Below are positions 1 to 10,686 of a stretch of 64,000 nt of DNA, in pieces. The notes beneath the pieces are model-generated. The model did not search any database. It was given only the letters and a program-made list of their open reading frames with translations, and was not told the DNA's origin. Positions within the stretch are counted from its first letter, which is position 1. Each line of letters begins with the position of its first letter. The position numbers and the translations under genes were made by a program. Source of the stretch: Pyrus communis (lineage: Eukaryota; Streptophyta; Magnoliopsida; Rosales; Rosaceae); assembly GCF_963583255.1 (NCBI RefSeq), contig NC_084809.1:6991501-7055500 (forward strand), in the 5' to 3' direction.

Positions 1-45
1 ACATTGATAAACACTCTACCAAATTGTTGCTAAACCTTCCATATT

Positions 46-480
46 AAGAATTTTAATCCAATTAGAGCAATGATTTTTCAACTAAAAATTCATTATTATT
101 GATTCCTTAACTCATCAAAACGTGCAGTTATGGTCATTTTCGTCTACTCCGTTAGAACTTTTGTCAAAATGAGTCACGTGTCATGCACATGAGGCTAAAT
201 CAAAGGACAAATATGAAAAATCAAATAAGAAAAATTTCTTTCCTTAACTTTAACCGAATTGTAGCAATGATCCTTCCAACATAACTCATTTTGAAAAAAA
301 ATTGACGAAGTTGACGAAAATGACCATAGTTACACATTTTTGATGAGTTGAAAGGCCAATTCTGATGGAGTTTATAAAAATGACCATAGCTACACGTTTT
401 GATGGGTTGAGGGACCAATGGTAATGAATTTTTAGTTAAGGAACCATTTCTTCAATTTGATTAAAATTGAGACACCATTC
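46..480. repeat. MITE-like inverted-repeat element
   Basis: The left arm (about 46-150) and the reverse complement of the right arm (about 376-475) share long matches, including CTAAAAATTCATTA and CATCAAAACGTG. A second partial copy of the right arm lies at about 312-362. No coding potential was seen. A non-autonomous DNA transposon is likely, but I could not fix a target-site duplication. Confidence 0.55.
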
Positions 481-692
481 CTGCAATTTACTCTTAATTT
501 CCAATCCCCAACTTAAACTTGTTACTTCTCGTCTCGTGTTCTTGTGTTGTTTTGTGTCGTGCTAAGAATCTTGACAACCCAACAATAGTAGAGTTATAAT
601 GCTTTTATTGGAGCTAGTTAACCTTACTGTTTGAAATTTTCTTTAAAGTAACAAGCAATATGTTTGATGAAATGACTCGTGAAGTTCGTTAT

Positions 693-1004
693 GGTATCGT
701 TTGGTATGCAGACGGGACGGGACGGAACGGAATGGGACGGGACGGGACAGGACGGAACGGAACGGAGCGGGAGCAAAGATGCCCTCAGATGGAAACAAGG
801 AGGAAAAAGAAGGAGACGGAGAGGTTATAATTTTGTGTTCCACGGATGTGGAACGAGTCGTTCGAGGGGGTTGAGGTGGAACGAAAATTCACCCAAAACT
901 CGTCCCGTGGAACAGCTTGTTCCACCCGTTTTAGGCGCACCAAATGTGGGACGGAACGCCTTGTCCCACTCTGTTCCGTCCCATCCCACGTACCAAACGG
1001 TACC
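693..1004. mobile_element. MITE with GGTAYCGTTTGGTA termini
   Basis: The terminal inverted repeats read GGTATCGTTTGGTA on the left and, reverse-complemented, GGTACCGTTTGGTA on the right. TAT flanks both ends (690-692 and 1005-1007), a possible 3-bp target-site duplication. Subterminal DNA is an inverted array of GGGACGGAAC-like motifs. The short reading frames inside are by-products of this low-complexity sequence. The superfamily is uncertain; a 3-bp duplication would suit PIF/Harbinger. Confidence 0.6.
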
Positions 1005-1111
1005 TATAGGAGCCTCTTCACACGCCCTCATTATCACAAATTCATGCCTCCACCACCATAACTAAACAAGTTATATATGGTCTAGGGTTTACACTAAACC
1101 CTGAACACTTT

Positions 1112-1749
1112 TGATAGACCTTTTAGGCCCATCACGGTCATCACAAATATTGCAGATATTGTCTCAACTTAACCACATGTTACTAGGTGTTGGGTTTTAT
1201 CACAAAAAGTTTTGGTGATATTAAGGGTGAAAACTCTTATATATTAGTCGTATATTATTTTGTCATGATCAATGTTGGATCCTATTCTCTAACACGCTGG
1301 CCTCCTCATGAACAACCTCACACAAGGCCATAAGGGAAACCAATTCGCACATCTGGAACTGGTCAAGTCATTATACCGAAGCTAAGACAACTTTTCGAGA
1401 GCCTAGTCATCATTTAGGGACTAGAGCCAATACAACTTTTTGAAGGCCTAGTCATTTAATATCTTAAGCAGTTGAGCTGGAGCTAGCGCAACTTTTTGAA
1501 AACCAACTTAAGGAGGCAAATTCGAGCCCAGTAAATCGCGAAAGAATAGCCTCCTCTGATACATGATAAACTTTTTAGGCCTAGCATGATCCACCACCAA
1601 TATCACCGATATTGTCCAAACTTAACCACATATTAGTAGGTATTAAGTTTTATCATAAAATGTCTCAATGATATTAGGGGTGAAAACTCTCATATATTAA
1701 TTGTATATTATTTTGTCATATGACCGATATAAGATCCTATTCTCCAACA
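1112..1749 (-). mobile_element. TRIM (terminal-repeat retrotransposon in miniature), not Cassandra
   Basis: Two direct repeats of about 185 bp (1112-1294 and 1564-1749) flank a 269-bp interior without coding sequence. Read on the minus strand, both repeats begin TGTT(G/A)GAGAATAGGATC and end in CA. The LTR at 1564-1749 is followed directly by TGTATCAGAGG, which resembles the initiator-Met tRNA primer-binding site TGGTATCAGAGC. The flanks are ACTTT on the left and ACTTC on the right, a 4/5 match as target-site duplication. The interior repeats the phrase GCCTAGTCAT and CAACTTTT(T/C)(G/C)A-type words. Confidence 0.7.
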
Positions 1750-3604
1750 ACTTCACACTTACGGTTACGAGTACCAGCGCAACCATATACCATTATATAC
1801 CTTACAACAAAATCACAAAAAACACATCCAGGTCAGATTGCAACATGAATTACAAGTGGATTTATCGATCCGTCGGGTCCTTGCAGCTAGCTCAGATTGA
1901 AACCCTTAAGCCAGTCATGTTTCTGTTTCAGCCAGTACCATCCTGATAAGGTTGCCCTAGACTGCCACTCAATTACTTGATGCTACAAAACATGATCCAT
2001 GCAAATAGCTAACAAGGCCAAAAAACATCAAAGTCAGCCGCCATCCATATATATATATATATACATGTGTAATACAGTAAATAATTCAAAGGTTGATCAA
2101 GTTGAGTGGAAGAAATACAGATAGATATGATATAGTTGTGATCTGATCAAAAGTGGGCCAAACTTTTTCTGCTTTCTGCATATAATGCTTTCACATCCCT
2201 TTTGCCTCTGTGTTGTGTATTTCTGTAGTCCTACACCACATGTTGCCTGGAAAATAACACAAGGGAAATAAAGCCAGAGATGATTAGTTGAACGCATGTG
2301 AAGAAACCATAATTTTTGTGTCCTTTCACCTTCTTTTTCTTTAATTATTATGGTATTCCAAATATTTCTACAAGAGCAGGCGAAAAGTTAAATGGTAGAC
2401 TTGTTTTCCGATTTTAAAACAATATGTTAAGTTTATAGGTTGAGTGATTGAGTACACGCCTCAAGTCTATGATGCTCAAATCTTCACTTTCTGATGATCA
2501 AAAGAAAACAAAACTATATATCCCTGAAACTATTTAAGTATTGTGTAAGTTGATGATGGTGTTGTCGTGTTGGTATAATTATTTATGTAATTGTGACATT
2601 AAGACTATTAAGTACGCTGTGCAGTTTAAATATTCATGATAGGCATGATTATTTTGATTATTTTAATTATTTTAATTATTTTAATGGATTAGAACAAGCA
2701 AGTGCCATATAAAGCCAGAAGGGCATCGACTTCGTTCAATTTAATTATGTTGGCTGATACCGACTAGGGTGTCGATATCACATACCTCAATCATATTAAG
2801 GGTACCATGTACTTATCATATTCTCTTTGATAAATTAACATATTAGCTATTCCTAATCTGTATTATTCATTAGTCAAATATGTTGGCTATAAGCTTCACC
2901 AAATATATTCTATGTGAAGTGGTTTTCTGTGCATATTTTTAAGTCTCAAACTTAAAAGATTGGTGTAAAACACATCATCAACTTAATACTAGAAGAATGT
3001 TACGATCAACCCATTCATGTATGTATCTTTTTCCTAATTTTAATGATATTCTATTATAAAAAGGAAGGGTGATATTTTACTTTGAGAGCAGCTCTAATGG
3101 TGGCCTAAAAGCTTAGAGAATTGGATTGCTTTACCTCCAACCTCCAAAACCCACGTCCAACGGCCCAAAAAATGAAGGGCTATTGTTGGCAAGAAGCGAC
3201 GTCATCATGACATCAAAGAGCAGACATGGGGCCCACCACGTGTTTCACTTCAGAGCCCAACGGTTCTCTATAGCTTCCTTTCTCCGTTGTTGGATTTCCA
3301 ACGGTTTTCACATCTTGATCGTTTGATTTCGAACAATAATTTTTTTTTGAAAATTATAGATTTGTGTCACGTGACACAATTTGGCTCATCTGAATTAAAA
3401 AAAAAAAATTAGAAATCGACAATCAAGATTAATCCAAATGTAAAACAATCCAACAAAATACCAAAAAAAAAATCATTTTTTAATTATGCTTGTTTGTAAT
3501 GCTATGCTTTGTATTTAAAATTAAATTATCAAAGTTAAATTGGGAGTTTTATTTTCAAAGAAAAAACTTACTAAGTAGTAAGTATACACGTACAAGGCAT
3601 AACA

Positions 3605-3653
<49 letters not shown>

Positions 3654-3789
3654 TTTGTAAACAGTAGTCACCCTTGCCTTTGCCCTTTCTCTTCTCAAGC
3701 GGATGGACTTGCCCAAACACAATTACTGTTTAGAGCAATTTTACTGCCCTTGCCCTTGCACTCCAAAAAACGGGTGGACTTGCTCTAAG
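1750..3789. other. Intergenic stretch without recognised genes
   Basis: AT-rich DNA with a (TA)n tract near 2047-2063, TTTTAATTAT-type repeats near 2650-2690 and an (AT)n tract at about 3613-3640. The stretch from about 3085 to 3786 opens with a TCTAATGGTGG-like end and closes with GGTGGACTTGCTCTAA, which hints at a degraded MITE, but I could not establish paired termini. No protein-coding exon was recognised. Confidence 0.4.
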
Positions 3790-3925
3790 AAGATGGGGGT
3801 TGGGTTAGGCCACACAACTTGATATCAAATTCAACATAAATACAATATGCACCGTTATTCATGTGAATCGAACTTGAGACATTTTACTTACAAGTAAAAT
3901 AATTATCAATAGACCATAATACTAG
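3790..3925 (-). mobile_element. tRNA-type SINE relic
   Basis: On the minus strand this reads CTTGTAAGTAAAATGTCTCAAGTTCGATTC, matching in order the box-B region of the SINE copies at 27.0, 42.4, 43.5 and 55.1 kb in this window. It is followed by the GTGTGGCCTAACCC 3' motif. The poly(A) end is degraded. Confidence 0.5.
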
Positions 3926-5830
3926 TTTAATTCTAACTATTAAATCAACTTGTGCGCATATGTGACTGACCTCGACACTACTATAGTAGTGTTAACTTTT
4001 TATACAATTAGTTAAAACAAACCCCATAAAGTTTATTGTGTTTTTACAAAACCTCTTCATGTTTAAGAAATACTATCAACTCATGAGTTTAGAATAATTT
4101 CTCAAACATATCTATAATAACCATAAAAAGTTGACAAAGCACCAACGATCAGAATCAGCTCATGCACACTTGTATAGAGTGGTTAACACTCATCTATTCG
4201 CACAACTATCTTAGTAGTAATTGCCTTTGGATTGCTCTTACTATTCACTCTATATAGTGGTTAACACTCTATACTCACTTTCCTTGTCCTTGTCCTCACC
4301 CTCGCCCTCGTTGCATATGTCAACACTCATTATATCACTCGCTCTTAGTAGTTATGAATGTTCTACAATTGTAATTAGTATTTGAAAATAAAAGAACAAT
4401 AATTGAAATTACTAAAAACTCATTAGGCGACTTAATTAACAGAAAGTTCCCATTCAAACGGAAAAAAAAAATAACCTCCCATGAATTTCTCCATTTCTGA
4501 ATCTAAATTAGATTCACAGGATCACTTTTTTTTTGTTTTGTTTTTCACTCAAACAACAATATTTTACGTATCCTCCTTCTGAATCGGTCGCACCCGATCA
4601 ACAAAACTTTATGTTACTATTTTACCCCTGCTCTTTGTTTTACTACCCAACTAATTTTTCTTAGTTCATTTTAATCTTAAATTAAAAAACATATTGATAT
4701 GCAGTCCAACATCTCGTATTTCACATGACACTATTTTAGATTTTTATTCTATGTTGTATGTTATGGATTTAATTTTTGACGCTTATGAATAATGATAAGA
4801 GGAGGTTATTGATTATTAAAATAATAAATTGTCATTACGAAACCATCAATTAATCTCCGTTTAAGAAAAAAAAAAAAAATTCCCACTTGAAGTTGTATCA
4901 TTGCCGTAATAAATTAGATTATTGGGGTAATACAAATTGGCTTTTGTGCTGATTTTAATATTACAAAGTACGGTTACAAATTCATTACTTTTTGTAAAAA
5001 AAGTTTCTTCAAAAAGAAAATAAAAAAGGGAAAAAACTCAACCACCAATCACGGAGAAGTGAACTGGGTCCTTAAATAGGGACCCACGTATCGCCACATA
5101 GGATTTCTGCACATGATGATGCAGGTCCCACATCAAGTTAATAATCTAAAGTGCACTCAGTCCTGCGGTTACGATTTCACTATTTATCCACAAACACCAA
5201 CGCCTGGAGAAAAACAAACTGTAACTAGCTGCCACTTGCCACGTGGCGAGCATGCATACGGAGATTAGATTTTCGCACCCCAAACTCCAACGCCGAGATT
5301 AAATCTAGACCGCTGATTGTCCTCAGGTGGGGCCCATTTCTACTTGCATGTCAGCCACCTACTCTGGCGACAGGACAAGAAGACAAAACAGAACGTACGG
5401 GGTCCCACGTGGGTCTGCTGTACACCCACATCCGTATTTCCGAAAATTAGTTTTTAATTTTTAAAAAATTAGTTGGGGAAACAAAAAGAAAAAAAAATTA
5501 ACTGAATGGACTATTTCAATATACATGGAGGACAATTTGGGGATTTCAGTTGGAGTCTGTTTCGAAAATCCAGGCTCATTTTCCATAAATTCCCGCAAAT
5601 TTCTGTAACGACATGTTCCACTACAACCTGCATTTTAAAAAAAATTAAATTAAACATATTTTTTTATAAAAATTCGGCAAAACAGAGAAGAAGAAGAAGA
5701 CACCATTAGGATAAGAGTGAGAAGCAGTAAGAGAGAGAGAGAGAGAGAGAGTAGAGAGACAGAGTGGTGGTGTTTTAAATTTTTTTAATTAATTATTAAA
5801 AAAATAAAATTGTAGTGTCTTTTTTTTTTG
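3926..5830. other. Intergenic and promoter region upstream of the CCCH gene
   Basis: No coding exon was recognised. The distal part is AT-rich. Near 5220-5420 several CACGTG/CACGTGG (G-box-like) words occur, as at 5239-5245 and 5405-5411. A (GA)n tract lies at about 5731-5750 and a TATA-like stretch at about 5835-5852, just before the CT-rich leader of the downstream gene. Confidence 0.35.
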
Positions 5831-5859
5831 TTGTGTATATATTTATATAGTTGGTTGAT

Positions 5860-6150
5860 TTTGAACTAAAGACAAGGCCCCTCTCTCTCTCTTGTATTCT
5901 ATCCCTTCTGTCAGTTTGCTTTTCTTAAGAATGTTTCAGAGAAGAACTGGAACATAATTGCAGAAGAAGAAGATAAAAATAGCAAGAGAAAACACCACCT
6001 AGAGAGAGAAAGAGAGGAGAGAGAGAGAGAGGAGGAGGAGGAGAAGGGAGTGAGCAGAAGAATCAAATAATCTATGGCTGCTATGGAGGAGGAGGTGGAT
6101 TACTGGTGGTGGTTCCTTTGACTTTGGTGGTTTCATCTTCTTCTCAAAAG
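5860..6150 (+). other. Non-coding first exon (5' leader) of the CCCH gene, with uORF
   Basis: A CT/GA-rich leader follows a TATA-like run. A donor (AAAAG|GTTTGG) at 6150/6151 pairs with the acceptor TTATGCAG ending at 7331, so the leader intron is about 1.18 kb. The leader holds a 15-codon upstream ORF at 6074-6121 (MAAMEEEVDYWWWFL then TGA). The transcription start is not determined. Confidence 0.5.
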
Positions 6151-7345
6151 GTTTGGTGGGTTTGTTTGTTTAGATCTTTTTTTTTTTTGGCTCGTTAATG
6201 GCTGCATACTTACCATTTCTTGCTGTTTTTGCTCCTTTTGTATGCTTAATTATGGCCAAAGTTTTGGCCTTTTGACTTGGGTTTTTCTATAACTGCACAT
6301 CAAAATAAAAAGAAAAATATTGATAGCAACTTCAATCCTGTAATTTTTTTTTTTTTTTTTAATTTCTGTGTTGCCTCAACTTCTGGTATGGTTTTTATGT
6401 TTCTGAAAATTTTGATGCAGGCAAAGGGTGTTGGTTTTTACTTGAGTTCTGTGATTTTTGCTTGGAAATTAAAAACCTATTTTTTATTATCTATTTTTAG
6501 AATAAAATTGAAATGGTCGGGTTCTCTTCCTGGCTGCAAAGCATATGGAAATTTGACAAAAGATGTTTTCTGGGTTTTATTTGACCTTCAAATCTGAACA
6601 AAATTCACAACCACTGCAGTTTTGTTTTTCTAAAAGTTGAAACCTTCACCTTCTTCTCCTTCATGTTTTTTTTTCAAGAGAAAAAATTGAAGGAAAAATA
6701 CTAGAATTGGTCAGGGAAAGAATTTACTGCGTTTTTTTTTTAATCCTGCCTTGGTGGTTAATAATAATGGTAATAATAATTTAAATAAATAATACGTATG
6801 CTGCCAATTGGAGAAATAAATGTTTGTTTTTGGTGCTGATTTTCTTGGGTTAAATTCACCACCCTCATTTTCCGTTGAAATGTTGCCTGCAACTTGTCCT
6901 CTTTTCGAATTTGAGGTCAATATTTTCATGTTGTGTTGGTATAAAATATGGATGGGGGGCTATTTGTGGTGACTGAATATGGTGACCAACAGATATAGAA
7001 GCTGCTTATGGTTGAACCAGCTAGATTACCTTTTTATTGGTCTCCCTTAATAAAGAGGTTTCTTACCCGAAATAGCGTTTTGGAATGCTGCTTGAAGGTT
7101 ACATAAATCTGCTCAGAGGCTTGTTTCTTTTGTTCACTAGGTTTGCATCATTTTCTGGTGCATGCTGACGAAGAAATCCATATCTTCTTTCGTCCATTAA
7201 TTATTTTTGGGGTATATTTGGATTAATGACTAACTTTCTATATGCGTTAATCTGCTGTTGTTATTCCTATCTGTTTGCGCATTTTCGGCCTTTATAACAA
7301 TATGTACTTGTATTTTACTTGTCTTATGCAGTGTTGCAATCTGAG

Positions 7346-10319
7346 ATGGATTTTTCTGAGTCCACAAAAGTTGTGTACAATAGGATCCAGAAGATAGAGC
7401 CTGAAAATGTGTCCAAGATTATCGGGTATCTTCTGCTGCAAGACCATGGCGAGCGTGACATGATCCGACTGGCTTTCAGCCCTGATAATTTGATCCAGTC
7501 TTTGATTAACAAAGCGAAAGCTGAGCTCGGGTTATGCAAACCGGCAGTGTCTGCTTCAATCTCACCTCAGGTGAAACAAGTTCCTGTTTCCGACTTACCT
7601 TTACAATTCACTCCATACAGTCCACGACCGGTTTCATCTCCCACAACCATCGGAGCAGCAAATCCATACAGGGAACTGTCTGGTGATCAGCAACCACTGC
7701 AAGCCATAGAGTTTGTTCCACCAGGGTACTCAGATTCAGCAATTGAAGATTATCGCCTCCAAAATCAAATGCAGTTTCTGCCCGAGTTTTCAAGCAATTA
7801 CTGTTATCATGAACCTGCATTGAGTGTGAGAACCAGTCGAAGGTCTCCAAGCTTGCCTGAATTTCCCCTTAAGGTATGCCATTACTTCAATAAGGGCTTC
7901 TGTAAGCATGGAAACAACTGCAGGTACTTCCATGGCCATCCCATGCCAGAAAGCTTTTCACAGTTTTGCAGCCAAAACTCAAATGAGCTTTCAAACGATG
8001 ATCACGTTGTCTCCCCTGGCTCCCTTGAAAAGCTAGAGATTGAAATAATTGAGCTTTTGAAATCTAGAAGAGGGTTCCCAATATCAATTGCCTCTTTGCC
8101 GATGATGTACTACGAGAAATATGGGAGAACTCTTCAGGCCGAGGGATACCTCACTGAGAGCCAGAGACATGGTAAAGCTGGCTACAGCCTGACAAAGCTT
8201 CTTGCTCGATTGAAGAACAGCATTCGCCTTATTGACAGGTAACTCTTTGTTAATTGCTAAAGTTTTTTCTTTCGTCATTATTTTTGCTTGCTAGAAGTGC
8301 TTGACTCGAGTCGTTCTGCAGGCCTCACGGACAGCACTCAGTTATATTGGCAGAAGATATCCCAAAATACTCAGAGTATGCTGGTGAGAAAACAGAACCT
8401 GGTGGGATTATTGCTGGCTCTCGACAGATATATCTGACCTTTCCAGCCGAGAGTAATTTCACGGAGCAAGATGTTTCCAACTACTTCAAGTAAGGACACC
8501 AATGAAATTTCCCTCTCAATTTCTTAACTGTTCATTTGTATTTGCTTATACTTTGAATATTGGTTTACAAACTTCTGGTTGATTTTTAAGTTTATCTGTA
8601 TTCTGTAGCAAATATGGGCCAGTTCAAGATGTACGCATCCCGTGTCAACAGAAGAGGATGTTTGGTTTTGTCACCTTTGTTTATGCAGAGACGGTGAGGC
8701 ATATTTTGTCAAAAGGGAATCCTCATTTTGTATGCGGGGCTCGTGTGCTGGTGAAACCTTACAGGGAAAAGTCTAGGCTTGTTGACAGGTAAAACATTTT
8801 TATTCGTTCAAAGTCAAAGTGATTGTCATTTTTGTTGTGCTTAATTATATTTTACTCAAACCAAAGTGGTTATTTTCGTCTGTATTTAGAAACCAATGAA
8901 CATCTCTGTGCCTTATTTCTGCTCACAGTTACAATTATGTTTATGCAAGTCTTGACGTTGTTGTGGTCTGCATTGAACTTGGCCTCTGATTTTGTTATTT
9001 TTTTCCTTTATAGCGTGACTTATGCATCGTATTGTATAAGACGCTTCTTCATATACATTTTTCTACAGGTGGGAGCCGGGTGCTAGTTGTAGTTGGTTTC
9101 CATTAAGTGTGTCTGAACATTTCCAGCACAGTTTCTCTTACTTTATGAATTAGTTATCAGCATTCTTAGCTTTCAAACTTATCTATACAACCTTTCGCTT
9201 CATTTCTCTCCTAACTCAAAGCAAATATAGCTTTTGTTCTCTAAAAGCATAAATTATGTTCACTAAAATTAGTTAATACTAATTCATACCCTTAATTTCT
9301 TGTAATAGTCAACATCGTAGGTTTGGCCAGCTGGTACTTCTCCCTCGTAGAAAGTTGAAACTGCTTGCCTCCATTTTATACTAGTCTGCTTTCGAAAATT
9401 GTTTTTCTTTTTCCTTTTTCCCTCAATTGCAGCCTAGCTTTTAATGCTTGATTAACGGTTTCTGAAGTATCTGCTTATGTGTTCCATGTCTTCTCCCCTA
9501 TGGTTTTCTACTAGTGTTTAAACTTCTGAAGTTTATGTCACATGTGCAGGAAGTTTTCGGAGAAGATGCAGCACTCCACGTGCTACAATTCACATTTCAT
9601 GGATGGTGATTCAGAGCTTCACCCAAGTAAGCAAATTCTTCAGATAAATACAGTAAGTGTCTATTTTAACCTTTTTGGTTTTTGAAAGCACTTCTTAACT
9701 AATAGAATCTATGTTGTGCTTAATATAGTGCCCAGAGTTTGTGATAGCGCAAGATTTCTAAGGAAGCAGTTCATAGAGGAAAATGAGCAAGCACTCGAAC
9801 TTGAGAGAAGGCGCCTCTCGGAGATGCATTTAGCAGCTAAGCCCTTATCCCATCATTTCTATTATGGCTACTCGATGGATGAGCTTAAGCATCCAGAAGG
9901 TATATTAAATGCAACTTTTCAATTTATGATTTGTCTTTGCCTAGCTTATTTCTTTTTTTTTTTTTTGCCCATTTCCGAGCTAATATTCTTCCGGGATATG
10001 TCATTGTAGCCCATGCAGAGCAAGTGGAATTCCCATCCTCAAAGGATTTTAATTATTTTCTGGATGTTTTGAACAATGGTTCCACCAGTGAGGACAAAAT
10101 CAGGCACATTAATACTAATTACAGTGATCAGGATAGGTATACACACCGTTGCTTGTTCGCGTTGAACTTGTAATACTTTAACCAATTTCTTGTTCATCTC
10201 GGTTATTTTCTTAACATTCTCTTCTTTGTTTACGCTTGCCATGCAGCGGTCAAGGAATTAACCTTCCAGAGAGCCCATTCGCAACTCAAATGGCGAGTGG
10301 CATATCAACAGTTATATAG
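7346..10319 (+). CDS. Zinc finger CCCH / OST-HTH (LOTUS) / RRM protein
   Basis: A probable RNA-binding protein of the plant CCCH-RRM family. The spliced exons are 7346-8238, 8322-8489, 8609-8788, 9550-9626, 9729-9899, 10010-10136 and 10247-10319. They have GT..AG borders, keep one frame and give 562 aa. Order of domains: a conserved N-terminal helix region with [19 protein letters not shown] (about 19-36); one C-x7-C-x5-C-x3-H finger (C178, C186, C192, H196); an OST-HTH/LOTUS domain (about 225-297); an RRM (about 333-407) with RNP1-like RMFGFVTF. A charged helical stretch ([15 protein letters not shown]) follows. The start at 7346 is chosen because the splice acceptor ends at 7331, so the earlier in-frame ATG at 7319 is intronic. 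No target RNA can be named. Other members of this family also have a spliced 5' leader, which supports the model. The 3' UTR runs into the tandem duplication that begins at about 10687. Confidence 0.9.
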
Positions 10320-10686
10320 GGGATTCAAACAAACAGTAAATTATAGAGAGGTAGAGCACCGGATTCCTAGACTAAGACTAATTCGTGATTTCGATACAGC
10401 AGGAGAGGCCTTCATATTCTTCTATTTTCATTATACTTTTACCTCAATTTCATCGGTCCGTCAGCTAAGTAGAGTGAGTTCATACCAACTGAAGAAGAAG
10501 AGAGAGACACAGTAGACAAGTTATGTTCTTCCCCAATGTTACACCGGGGCGAAGGAGATCGCAGAGAAGAAAAGACATAAAAGCTAATATGTGACAGGTT
10601 TTTTAAGCCTTTTTTTTCTCTTTTTCTTCTTTGTTTTAATATAATCACAGAGGATGCAGCAAGGAAGAGATGGGTTTTTAGAAGTG

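Noticed and set aside
643..1065. Overlapping open frames on both strands (up to 128 aa)
   Set aside because: They are generated by the low-complexity GGGACGG arrays of a MITE and have no domain.
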